The notes below the pieces were generated by a model, which was not told where the DNA came from, did not search any database, and worked only from the letters and a program-made list of their open reading frames with translations. Positions 1 to 5,994 of a stretch of DNA of 6,611 nt are shown piece after piece. A program made the translations under genes and the position numbers. Position 1 is the stretch's first letter. Every line of letters begins with the position of its first letter. This DNA is from an uncultured Oscillospiraceae bacterium (GTDB taxonomy: Bacteria; Bacillota; Clostridia; Oscillospirales; Acutalibacteraceae): contig CAJUPK010000129.1 in assembly GCA_910588415.1 (NCBI GenBank), positions 660 to 7,270 of the forward strand, given 5' to 3'.

Positions 1-14
1 GGCTAAATTATATC

Positions 15-43
15 TTGCCAATCACGCCGGTTTATTGTATGAT
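15..43 (+). promoter_or_regulatory. Probable sigma-A promoter of the gltX operon
   Basis: A -35 box TTGCCA (15-20, one mismatch to TTGACA) and a -10 box TATGAT (38-43, one mismatch to TATAAT) are separated by exactly 17 bases. Transcription would start near base 50, giving a leader of about 30 bases before the gltX ATG at 81. The surroundings are AT-rich compared with the genes. The in-frame TTG at 15 falls inside the -35 box, which argues against using it as the gltX start. Confidence 0.7.
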
Positions 44-80
44 AAAAGGCAAAGCTAATGAAGTGAAAAGAGGGAAGACC

Positions 81-1529
81 ATGAGCAATGTAAGGACAAG
101 ATTTGCCCCAAGCCCCACAGGGTTTATGCATGTGGGCAATCTGCGCACAGCCCTTTATGAGTACCTGGTGGCCAAAAGCCAGGGGGGAGACTTTGTGCTC
201 CGTTTGGAGGACACCGACCAGGGGCGCTATGTGGAGGGCGCTGTGGATGTAATTTACCGCACGCTGGACCGGGTGGGCCTAACCCACGACGAGGGCCCGG
301 ATGTGGGCGGCGAATATGGCCCCTACATCCAAAGCCAGCGGCTGGACACCTATATGCCCTACGCCCAGCAGCTGGTGCGGGAGGGCAAGGCTTACTACTG
401 CTTCTGCACCAAAGAGCGGCTGGAAAGTCTGAAGGCGGAGGACGCCTTTGGCGGCTATGACCGCCATTGCCGGGACCTGCCCCCCGAGGAAGTCCAGCGG
501 CTGCTGGACGCGGGCACGCCCTATGTCATCCGGCAGAAGGTGCCTCTCACAGGGTCTACCAGCTTTACGGACGCGGTGTTTGGGGAGATTACCATTGAGA
601 ACAAAGAGATCGAGGACCAGGTGCTTATCAAGGCGGACGGGTACCCCACCTACAATTTTGCCAATGTGATAGACGACCATTTGATGCAGATTACCCATGT
701 GGTGCGGGGCTGCGAATACCTGACCTCTACCCCCAAGTATAAAATGCTGTACCAGGCCCTGGGCTGGGAGGAGCCGGTCTATATCCACCTGCCTTTGATT
801 ATGGGCCGCAACGAGGACGGCTCTACCTCCAAGCTCTCCAAGCGCCACGGTTCTACCAGCTTTGAGGGCCTGGTGAACGACGGCTATCTGCCGGAGGTCA
901 TCACCAACTATATCGCCCTGCTGGGCTGGGCACCCAAAGACAATCAAGAGATTTTTTCTTTGGAGGAGCTGGCAGAGAATTTCTCGGTGGACCGCATCAG
1001 CAAGTCCCCGGCGGTGTTTGACTATGACAAACTGGCCTGGTTTAACGGGGAGTATATCAAGGCAATGGGACAAGAGAATTTCCGGGCCCATGCCATGCCC
1101 TATTACAAGGAGATTTTTGGGGAGGGAGACAAGCCCTGGGAGGTGCTGGACGGTATTTTGCAGGCCCGGCTTACCAGGTTCCAGGAGATTCCCGGCCTGC
1201 TGGCCTTCTTTAAAGAGCTGCCCGACTACCCGGCGGAGTATTTCGTCAATAAAAAGTCCAAGGCCAACCTGGAAAATGCCCCCCAAATGCTGGAGGCGGC
1301 CATAGAGGTTTTGGAGAAGGTTCCCCAGTGGGAGCTGGAGCCTATTCATGACAGCCTGATGGAACTGGCCCAGAAGCTGGGCGTAAAGAACGGCACCCTG
1401 CTGTGGCCCGTGCGCATTGCCGCGGCTGGCACACAGGTAACCCCCGGCGGGGCCATGGAGATCCTCACCCTGCTGGGCCGGGAGGAAGCCCTGCGCCGCC
1501 TGCGGGTTGGCCTGGAGAAATTGTCGTGA
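81..1529 (+). CDS. gltX: Glutamyl-tRNA synthetase (GluRS)
   Basis: This class I aminoacyl-tRNA synthetase attaches glutamate to tRNA-Glu in the cytoplasm, using ATP. The product has 482 residues, within the usual 465-500. Visible hallmarks are the N-terminal RFAPSPTGFMHVGNLRTAL block (HIGH-type signature HVGN, residues 17-20), the LRLEDTD segment, and the second ATP-binding signature KLSKR at 251-255. A CFC pair (Cys107, Cys109) and a HC pair (129-130) sit where the zinc-binding insert of some GluRS lies, so a metal site is possible but not shown. The C-terminal third is the helical anticodon-binding domain. The ATG at 81 is preferred because GAGGG lies just upstream (70-74) and an upstream in-frame TTG (15) overlaps the promoter. 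It is the first gene of an apparent operon, and its TGA overlaps the GTG of the next gene. Whether it discriminates tRNA-Glu from tRNA-Gln cannot be read from motifs alone; the glnS gene nearby suggests that it does. Confidence 0.97.
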   Translation: MSNVRTRFAPSPTGFMHVGNLRTALYEYLVAKSQGGDFVLRLEDTDQGRYVEGAVDVIYRTLDRVGLTHDEGPDVGGEYGPYIQSQRLDTYMPYAQQLVREGKAYYCFCTKERLESLKAEDAFGGYDRHCRDLPPEEVQRLLDAGTPYVIRQKVPLTGSTSFTDAVFGEITIENKEIEDQVLIKADGYPTYNFANVIDDHLMQITHVVRGCEYLTSTPKYKMLYQALGWEEPVYIHLPLIMGRNEDGSTSKLSKRHGSTSFEGLVNDGYLPEVITNYIALLGWAPKDNQEIFSLEELAENFSVDRISKSPAVFDYDKLAWFNGEYIKAMGQENFRAHAMPYYKEIFGEGDKPWEVLDGILQARLTRFQEIPGLLAFFKELPDYPAEYFVNKKSKANLENAPQMLEAAIEVLEKVPQWELEPIHDSLMELAQKLGVKNGTLLWPVRIAAAGTQVTPGGAMEILTLLGREEALRRLRVGLEKLS

Positions 1530-2041
1530 CCCCGCTGCGTGCAGCCCGCGTGACCCTTTGCCCGATGGAGGAGGCCCACCGCAGCGCTGTGCTGGCAATC
1601 CTCCGGGATCCTGTGGTGGCCAGAACCTACATGGTGCCTGAAATCACCAGCCAGGAAATAGAGGAGAAGCTATTTCGGCACCTGTGGAGCCTGACACGAA
1701 GCAGAGAGCGCTTTGCCTGGGCAGTCTGCTGTCAAGGGGAGCTGATTGGCTTTGTGCACGAGGTGGAGCGGCAGGACGATTGGGTTGAGCTGGGCTGGGC
1801 CCTTCATCCCCTCTGGCATGGTCAGGGGTTTGCCACCGAGGCGGTGTGCGCTGCTATAGAGGCCATGTTTGCCCAGGGTGTGGCGGAGGTCCGGGCTGGG
1901 GCGTTTGAAAGCAATCCCGCCAGTATTCGGGTCATGGAAAAATGTGGGATGCAGCCCATTGGCTTGACAGAGCAGATATCCTACCGGGGGCAGCAGCACC
2001 GGTGTGTATACCGCTCGATAAGGAGGCAGGAGAAGTCATGA
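1526..2041 (+). CDS. GNAT-family N-acetyltransferase, RimJ/RimL-like
   Basis: A predicted acetyl-CoA-dependent N-acetyltransferase of 171 residues, the normal size for a single GNAT domain. The start is taken as GTG 1526, which overlaps the gltX TGA as GTGA, with GGAG at 1514-1517 eight bases upstream. Starting there gives MTPLRAARVTLCPMEE, matching the usual beta-1 opening of Acetyltransf_3 proteins. Longer in-frame starts would lie deep inside gltX. The acetyl-CoA pyrophosphate-binding loop is seen in WALHPLWHGQGFATEAV (Q/R-x-x-G-x-G/A type), and the late ESNPASIRVMEKCGMQPIG block is typical of RimJ/RimL relatives. The substrate is unknown: family members acetylate ribosomal protein N-termini, antibiotics or small amines. 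Translational coupling between two tRNA synthetase genes hints at a translation-linked role, but this is inference. Confidence 0.88.
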   Translation: MTPLRAARVTLCPMEEAHRSAVLAILRDPVVARTYMVPEITSQEIEEKLFRHLWSLTRSRERFAWAVCCQGELIGFVHEVERQDDWVELGWALHPLWHGQGFATEAVCAAIEAMFAQGVAEVRAGAFESNPASIRVMEKCGMQPIGLTEQISYRGQQHRCVYRSIRRQEKS

Positions 2042-2124
2042 ACCTACAGCCGCGAAATCAGCGGGCCGTGTTCCGACAGCGGGCGAGGCAGTCAGACCAG
2101 CTTCTATTTATCTGCATAGAATAA
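2038..2124 (+). CDS. Possible 28-aa small ORF coupled to the GNAT gene
   Basis: ATG 2038 overlaps the GNAT stop as ATGA and is preceded by two strong Shine-Dalgarno-like sites, AGGAGG (2021-2026) and AGGAGA (2028-2033). The ORF ends with TAA at 2122-2124, 25 bases before glnS. The predicted peptide, MNLQPRNQRAVFRQRARQSD followed by QLLFICIE, is basic and glutamine/arginine-rich with a hydrophobic tail and has no domain I recognise. The start signals look real. The short length and odd composition mean it could equally be a leader that carries ribosomes towards glnS, a decayed gene, or chance. It fills most of the GNAT-glnS gap. Confidence 0.3.
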   Translation: MNLQPRNQRAVFRQRARQSDQLLFICIE

Positions 2125-2149
2125 CCCGCTAGAAATGAGGTAACTGAGA

Positions 2150-3850
2150 ATGAGCGAAACAAAAATAACAGCAGCGGATTTTGACAATATCCCCAGCACT
2201 AACTTTATCGACGAGTTTGTAAAAGAGGACATGGCCCCCGGCGGCCGCACTGAGGGGATGCAGGTGCACACCCGGTTTCCGCCGGAGCCAAACGGGTATC
2301 TGCACATTGGCCACGCCAAGGCCATCTATGTGGACTTTGGCACAGCCCAGCGTTTTGGGGGCGTTTGCAACCTGCGCATGGATGACACCAACCCCACCAA
2401 GGAGGATGTGGAGTATGTCAACGCCATTCAGGAGGACATCCACTGGCTGGGCTATGACTGGGACGATAGATTCTACTATGGCTCCGACTTCTTTGAAGAG
2501 ATGTATAAAGGGGCCGAGGAGCTGATTGAAAAGGGCCTGGCCTATGTGTGCGAGCTGACCCAGGAGCAGATGCGCCAGATGCGGGGGGGCCTGACCACCC
2601 CCGCCCGCAGCCCCTACCGGGACCGCCCCAAAGAGGAGAGCCTCAATCTGTTCCGCCGGATGCGGGCCGGGGAGTTTGAGGACGGCCGCATGACCCTGCG
2701 GGCCAAGATCGACCTGGCCTCCGGCAACTTCAACATGCGGGACCCGGTGATCTACCGCATCAACCACACCAGGCACCACCGCACAGGGGACAAGTGGTGC
2801 GTCTACCCCATGTACGACTATGCCCACCCCTTTGAAGACGCCATGGAGCACATTACCCACTCTCTGTGCAGCCTGGAATTTGAGGACCACCGGCCTTTCT
2901 ACAACTGGGTCATTGAAAACGTGACCCTGCCCTCTAAGCCCCGGCAGATCGAGTTTGCCCGGCTGGGCATTGACCACACGGTGATGAGCAAGCGCAAGCT
3001 GCGGGCCTTGGTGGAGGGCGGCTATGTGGACGGCTGGGACGACCCCCGGATGCCCACCCTCTGCGGCCTGCGCCGCCGGGGCTATACGCCCCGGGCCATC
3101 CGCAGCTTCTCTGAGCGCAACGGCGTGTCCAAGGCAGCCTCTACGGTGGAGTATGCCTTTTTGGAGCATTGCCTGCGGGAGGACTTAAACGAGACCGCCC
3201 GCCGGGTTATGGCAGTCCTGCACCCGGTGAAGCTGGTGATTGCCAACTACCCGGCGGACAAGTCGGAAACCTTTACGGTGGAGAACAATCCAAACCGCCC
3301 GGAGGATGGGGAGCGGGAGGTCAGCTTTTCCCGGGAAATCTGGGTGGAGGCGGAGGACTTTTTGCCCGAGCCAGTGCCGAAATATAAGCGCCTGTACCCC
3401 GGCGGGCCGGAGTGCCGCCTGAAAGGGGCGTATATCATTAAATGCGTAGGCTATGAGACGGACAGCCAGGGGAATGTCACGGAGATTACCGCTGAATATG
3501 ACCCGGACAGCCGGGGCGGGGACCCTGCGGACGGCCGCAAGGTAAAGGGAGCCACCCTGCACTGGGTAGACGCCAAAACCGCGGTGGACGCCCAGGTGCG
3601 CATTTATGACAATCTGTTTACAGCCGAGAACCCGGAGGAGGGCGACTTTTTGGAGTATTTGAACCCGGATTCTTTGGAGGTGCTGGAGGGCTGCAAGGTG
3701 GAGGCTGCCCTGGCCGCCGCCCGGCCGGGAGAGAGCTGGCAGTTTATGCGCCAGGGCTATTTCTGCGCGGACAGCCGGGACAGCAAGCCCGGCAGCCTGG
3801 TGTTTAACCGCTCTGTAAAGCTGAAGGACAGCTTTAAGCCGGGGAAATAA
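2150..3850 (+). CDS. glnS: Glutaminyl-tRNA synthetase (GlnRS)
   Basis: This class I synthetase charges tRNA-Gln directly with glutamine. The product has 566 residues, close to the 554 of E. coli GlnRS. The class signature FPPEPNGYLHIGHAK (residues 43-57, HIGH at 52-55) and the KMSKS-type VMSKR (278-282) are intact. The GlnRS-type segment NLRMDDTNP follows the first motif. From about residue 345 the protein continues into the two beta-barrel anticodon-binding domains, including the typical KVKGATLHWVDA strand and a SLVFNRSVKLKDS-like end. The ATG at 2150 is preceded by GAGG (2137-2140) at nine bases. No terminator separates it from the genes upstream, so it is probably cotranscribed with gltX. 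GlnRS is of eukaryotic origin by established phylogeny and is patchy in Firmicutes, where many species make Gln-tRNA by amidation of Glu-tRNA-Gln. Confidence 0.97.
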   Translation: MSETKITAADFDNIPSTNFIDEFVKEDMAPGGRTEGMQVHTRFPPEPNGYLHIGHAKAIYVDFGTAQRFGGVCNLRMDDTNPTKEDVEYVNAIQEDIHWLGYDWDDRFYYGSDFFEEMYKGAEELIEKGLAYVCELTQEQMRQMRGGLTTPARSPYRDRPKEESLNLFRRMRAGEFEDGRMTLRAKIDLASGNFNMRDPVIYRINHTRHHRTGDKWCVYPMYDYAHPFEDAMEHITHSLCSLEFEDHRPFYNWVIENVTLPSKPRQIEFARLGIDHTVMSKRKLRALVEGGYVDGWDDPRMPTLCGLRRRGYTPRAIRSFSERNGVSKAASTVEYAFLEHCLREDLNETARRVMAVLHPVKLVIANYPADKSETFTVENNPNRPEDGEREVSFSREIWVEAEDFLPEPVPKYKRLYPGGPECRLKGAYIIKCVGYETDSQGNVTEITAEYDPDSRGGDPADGRKVKGATLHWVDAKTAVDAQVRIYDNLFTAENPEEGDFLEYLNPDSLEVLEGCKVEAALAAARPGESWQFMRQGYFCADSRDSKPGSLVFNRSVKLKDSFKPGK

Positions 3851-3956
3851 GCCGGGGTTTTCAGCCTGCGCGCCTTTAGGCGGAAGAAGGCAGGGAGGCC
3901 TTGGAAAGCTGGCTGGGAGAGACAGATGAGACCGGCAGGAGAGAGTTAGGAAGCAA
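3851..3956. other. Non-coding spacer after glnS
   Basis: No credible gene, promoter or terminator is visible here. A short CGCC/GGCG hairpin (3871-3874 with 3879-3882, loop TTTA) lies 20 bases after the glnS stop but has only four pairs and no T-run, so it is unlikely to end transcription by itself. The stretch is purine-rich on the plus strand. Together with the following hairpin it makes the longest gene-free gap inside the plus-strand block. Confidence 0.4.
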
Positions 3957-4014
3957 GCCCTTTAGGAGTGAGCAGGCCGGGAGGCTTTTCTCCCGGCTGC
4001 CTGTTCCAAAGGGC
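3957..4014 (+). promoter_or_regulatory. Long imperfect hairpin in the ytfJ leader
   Basis: Bases 3957-4014 fold on paper into one extended stem. GCCCTTT (3957-3963) pairs with AAAGGGC (4008-4014). GGAGTG (3965-3970) pairs with TGTTCC (4002-4007), including G-U pairs. GCAG (3972-3975) pairs with CTGC (3997-4000), and CCGGGAG (3977-3983) with CTCCCGG (3990-3996), closing on a GCTTTT loop. That is about 24 pairs with single-base bulges at 3964 and 3976 and one mismatch. No T-run follows on either strand, so it does not look like a standard intrinsic terminator. It ends ten bases before the ytfJ Shine-Dalgarno site and could affect mRNA stability, translation or read-through from glnS. The pairing is seen in the sequence; any role is inferred. 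Confidence 0.55.
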
Positions 4015-4037
4015 AACAAACAGAAAGGAAGCGGAAC

Positions 4038-4505
4038 ATGAGCAGTCATAAGGTGAACGAGCTGTTGGGCGTCAGCATGGACAAGATCAAGCAGATGGTG
4101 GATGTAAACACAGTGGTAGGGGACCCCATCACCACCCCGGACGGCACCACGGTACTTCCCATTTCCCGGGTCAATTACGGCTTTGCCGGCGGGGGTTCGG
4201 ACCTGCCCTCCAAGTCCCAGCCTGCCGGGGGGCTTTTCGCTGGCGGCAGCGGCGCGGGGGTGACAGTCAGCCCTGTGGCCTTTCTGTCCATTCACAATGG
4301 CAATGTGCGGGTTATCCAGATTGAGCCCTATTTCAGCCCTGTGGACCGGGCGCTGGAAAAGATTCCGGACATTGCCGATATGCTTGGCTCCTTGCTCAAC
4401 CGCAAAAAAGATGAGCCCCAGGAGGAAAACGCCCGGCAGGAAACCCCCGCTCCCCTGGAGGGAACCGATATGGGGACCATTATAGAGGAGAAGCCAGGGA
4501 CATAA
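4038..4505 (+). CDS. ytfJ: GerW/YtfJ-family sporulation protein
   Basis: A 155-residue member of the Spore_YtfJ (GerW) family. In Bacillus subtilis the homologue is a spore protein linked to germination; its molecular activity is not settled. Family features visible here are an N-terminal helix (KVNELLGVSMDKIKQMVDVN), the TVVGDPITTPDGTTVLPISRVNYGFAGGG core, a glycine-rich middle (GGLFAGGSGAG), and the VTVSPVAFLSIHNGNVRVI strand pair. A helical piece, ALEKIPDIADMLGSLLNRKK, follows, and the last 30 residues are acidic and proline-rich, probably disordered. There is no signal peptide or membrane span. The ATG is preceded by AAAGGA (4024-4029) at eight bases. It lies 187 bases after glnS and 50 bases before the dacF-like gene; ytfJ-dacF adjacency is common in Clostridia and supports a shared sporulation role. 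I see no clear sporulation sigma-factor promoter. Confidence 0.93.
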   Translation: MSSHKVNELLGVSMDKIKQMVDVNTVVGDPITTPDGTTVLPISRVNYGFAGGGSDLPSKSQPAGGLFAGGSGAGVTVSPVAFLSIHNGNVRVIQIEPYFSPVDRALEKIPDIADMLGSLLNRKKDEPQEENARQETPAPLEGTDMGTIIEEKPGT

Positions 4506-4555
4506 CCGCATATCCAGCCGCCTGTCCGCATAGTCTTTGGGAGAGGCGGTGATGT

Positions 4556-5200
4556 ATGTTGCGTGTAACAAACATGGTTAAAAGGATGCGGGCGTGCGGT
4601 CTGGCGCTGGCGGTTTTGTGGGCGGCCAGCGCTTTTCCCCAGGGGAGAGCTGTGGAAGCGGTGGAAGAGCCGGAGGTCTCTGCCCAAAGCGCGGTGCTGA
4701 TCTCCGCAGATGACGGCACGGTGCTGTATGAGAAAGACGCCCACCAGCAGCGGGCTATGGCCAGTACCACCAAGATTATGACAGCCCTGCTGGTCTTGGA
4801 AGAGGCCGAGCGTTCAGGGGACCCGGTTATTGAGATCACAGAGGAGATGGTGCGGGTAGAGGGCTCTTCCATGGGCTTGATGCCCGGCGACCGGCTGACC
4901 CTGACCAATCTGACGGCAGGGATGCTGCTGGCCTCGGGAAACGACGCGGCCAACGCGGCGGCTCTGCATCTGGCGGGAAGCCAGGAGGGATTTGCGGAAC
5001 AGATGAACGCCCGGGCCCAGGAGATAGGCATGGTGGACAGCCATTTTGTCACACCCTCCGGGCTGGACGAGGAGGAACACTATTCCACGGCCTACGATAT
5101 GGCGCTGCTGGCCCGGGAGGCCCTGGGCAACCCGGAGTTTGCGCGGATTGCGGGCAGCTCTACCTTGCAGGTGGATTTTTTAGAGCCTGAAAAAAGGTGA
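4556..5200 (+). CDS. N-terminal fragment of DacF-like carboxypeptidase (signal peptide, SxxK, SxN)
   Basis: The 214-residue upstream piece begins with a basic n-region (MLRVTNMVKRMRACG) and a hydrophobic stretch (LALAVLWAASA), a Sec signal peptide probably cleaved near residues 27-35. The catalytic serine lies in STTK (residues 70-73, flanked by RAMASTTKIMTALLVLEEA), and the second motif SGN is at 127-129, followed by DAANAAALHLAG. The VDSHFVTPSGLDEEEHYSTA segment is typical of the S11 family. It stops after VDFLEPEKR, shortly before the point where the KTG-bearing strand should follow. Without that strand the piece should be inactive alone. The first fourteen residues could shorten to an internal Met at 7 or 11 without losing the signal peptide. 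Confidence 0.75.
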   Translation: MLRVTNMVKRMRACGLALAVLWAASAFPQGRAVEAVEEPEVSAQSAVLISADDGTVLYEKDAHQQRAMASTTKIMTALLVLEEAERSGDPVIEITEEMVRVEGSSMGLMPGDRLTLTNLTAGMLLASGNDAANAAALHLAGSQEGFAEQMNARAQEIGMVDSHFVTPSGLDEEEHYSTAYDMALLAREALGNPEFARIAGSSTLQVDFLEPEKR

Positions 5201-5733
5201 GCTATACCAACCACAACAAGCTTTTGCGGATTTATGAGGGCTGCGTGGGAGTGAAGACTGGCTTTACCAAAAAGGCCGGGCGCTGCCTGGTGTCCGCGGC
5301 CCAGAGGGAGGGCACCACCCTGATTGCCGTGACGCTAAATGCCCCGGACGATTGGACGGACCACACCGCTCTGCTGGACTATGGATTTTCCACGGTGCGG
5401 ACCTTGACCTTTGGGGAGGGGTGCCCCGAGGAGCTGCCGCTGGTGGGGGGCTTTCAGGACACCGTCCCCTTGCGGGCAGGGGAGCCAATCAAGGCTACGC
5501 TGAGCCTTACAGACGCCCAGAAGGTGGAGAGCCGCCTGCTGCTGCCCCCGTTTCTCTATGCGCCTGTGCGCGAGGGCGAGCAGGTGGGACGCATCCAGTA
5601 TCTGGCGGGGGATCAGGAGATATACAGCGTGCCTGTCTTTGCCGGAGCTGGGGCGGAGGCCTATATACCCCAAAAGCCCAGCCGCTGGCAGAGCATCTGG
5701 CAGTGGCTGCAGGGACTTTTCTCCCGCCGCTGA
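5197..5733 (+). CDS. C-terminal fragment of DacF-like carboxypeptidase (KTG motif, PBP5-type C-terminal domain)
   Basis: The 178-residue downstream piece opens with GTG 5197, which overlaps the upstream TGA as GTGA. Reinitiation there is conceivable but lacks a well-spaced Shine-Dalgarno site. It starts SYTNHNKLLRIYEGCVGVKT, the expected continuation of the S11 fold, with the third catalytic motif KTG at residues 20-22 of this piece and then FTKKAGRCLVSAAQREG. The all-beta PBP5_C-like domain follows (about residues 80-160). It ends in a tryptophan-rich amphipathic helix, RWQSIWQWLQGLFSRR, the usual membrane anchor of these enzymes. There is no signal peptide, so if made separately it would stay in the cytoplasm. 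The start coordinate is only where this frame can open; it is probably not a natural start. Confidence 0.7.
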   Translation: MSYTNHNKLLRIYEGCVGVKTGFTKKAGRCLVSAAQREGTTLIAVTLNAPDDWTDHTALLDYGFSTVRTLTFGEGCPEELPLVGGFQDTVPLRAGEPIKATLSLTDAQKVESRLLLPPFLYAPVREGEQVGRIQYLAGDQEIYSVPVFAGAGAEAYIPQKPSRWQSIWQWLQGLFSRR

Positions 5734-5751
5734 TGTATGATTTGTTTTTAT

Positions 5752-5787
5752 AGTATAAAGAAAGGGCCGGGACACTGGGTCCGGCCC
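5752..5787 (-). terminator. Intrinsic terminator of the minus-strand small gene
   Basis: GGGCCGG (5764-5770) and CCGGCCC (5781-5787) form a seven-pair GC stem around a short loop. Read on the minus strand, the stem is followed by TTTCTTTATAC, a U-rich tail, and it begins 16 bases after the small gene's stop. On the plus strand no T-run follows (TGAGCGG), so for the converging dacF-like gene it would be a weak terminator at best. Confidence 0.75.
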
Positions 5788-5802
5788 TGAGCGGCAGGAG
5801 GA

Positions 5803-5994
5803 CTATCGAAGCATTTTCTCCATATCGCCAATGATGTTTCCCACGGTGTGGATAGCGCGGCTGGCGTTCTTTTTCATGTGGGCGGCCTTGCGGTGAGAGC
5901 CGCTCATGGCTTTTGTGCCAATAGCGGCCACGGCAGCGCCGGTAAGCAGGCCCAATCCCAGGCCCTTTGCCACGTTCATCGTTTGCTTGTACAT
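5803..5994 (-). CDS. Small glycine-rich single-span membrane protein of unknown function
   Basis: The 63-residue product starts MYKQTMNVAKGLGLGLLTGA, continues with a short hydrophobic glycine/alanine segment up to about residue 25, then a basic stretch (SGSHRKAAHMKKNASRA) and a C-terminal helix IHTVGNIIGDMEKMLR. This layout resembles small YtxH-like proteins common in Clostridia, with one membrane span and a cytoplasmic helical tail; I know no function for them. ATG 5994 is chosen because AAGGAGG (6004-6010) lies nine bases upstream and the codons before it include TTA and AGG, which are scarce in the neighbouring genes. An in-frame ATG at 6057 would add 21 residues (MSLTAVLRLLRFVILLRRFD then A) and also has AAGGAGG (6066-6072) at eight bases, so an 84-residue form is possible. 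The gene is monocistronic, with its own promoter and terminator. Confidence 0.75.
   Translation of the reverse strand: MYKQTMNVAKGLGLGLLTGAAVAAIGTKAMSGSHRKAAHMKKNASRAIHTVGNIIGDMEKMLR

Larger units (their letters stand above)
4556..5733 (+). pseudogene. dacF: Frameshifted D-Ala-D-Ala carboxypeptidase (DacF-like penicillin-binding protein)
   Basis: Together the two reading frames encode one low-molecular-weight penicillin-binding protein that would trim the terminal D-alanine from peptidoglycan pentapeptides. The B. subtilis homologue DacF acts in the forespore and limits spore cortex cross-linking. Restoring one base gives about 392 residues, normal for the family. The upstream frame carries the signal peptide, SxxK and SxN; the downstream frame carries KTG and the C-terminal domain. 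The upstream frame ends at TGA 5198-5200, and the downstream frame is closed by TGA at 5188-5190, so the shift must lie between 5191 and 5197, within or just after the A6 run (5190-5195). A seventh A, or a third G at 5196-5197, would give one continuous protein. It may be a true mutation, an assembly homopolymer error, or less likely a recoding site. GAGG (4543-4546) lies nine bases before the ATG. Confidence 0.85.

Noticed and set aside
15..80. Longer gltX start at TTG 15
   Set aside because: The extra 22 residues are not GluRS-like, the TTG is inside the -35 box, and the ATG at 81 has a good ribosome binding site and the canonical protein start.
279..1598. Long minus-strand open frame of 439 codons opposite gltX
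   Set aside because: It lies wholly antisense to a certain gene in a GC-rich region where stops are rare. Its product is Gly/Gln/His/Leu-rich without any recognisable domain, and I see no supporting start signals.
2042..2149. T-box riboswitch before glnS
   Set aside because: No AGGGTGGNACCGCG-type T-box sequence, specifier stem or terminator is present here or in the 80 bases before gltX.
2129..3169. Minus-strand open frame of 346 codons opposite glnS
   Set aside because: Same reasons: full overlap with an unambiguous synthetase gene and a composition typical of an antisense shadow.
3876..4571. Minus-strand open frame across the glnS-ytfJ gap and ytfJ
   Set aside because: It is antisense to the clearly recognised ytfJ gene, low in complexity, and matches no family. 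The gap itself is better described by the hairpin.
5191..5200. Programmed -1 frameshift of the dnaX type
   Set aside because: The in-frame arrangement is A AAA AGG, not A AAA AAG, so the second tRNA would re-pair poorly. No downstream stem or well-placed upstream Shine-Dalgarno stimulator is visible. Kept only as a minor alternative.
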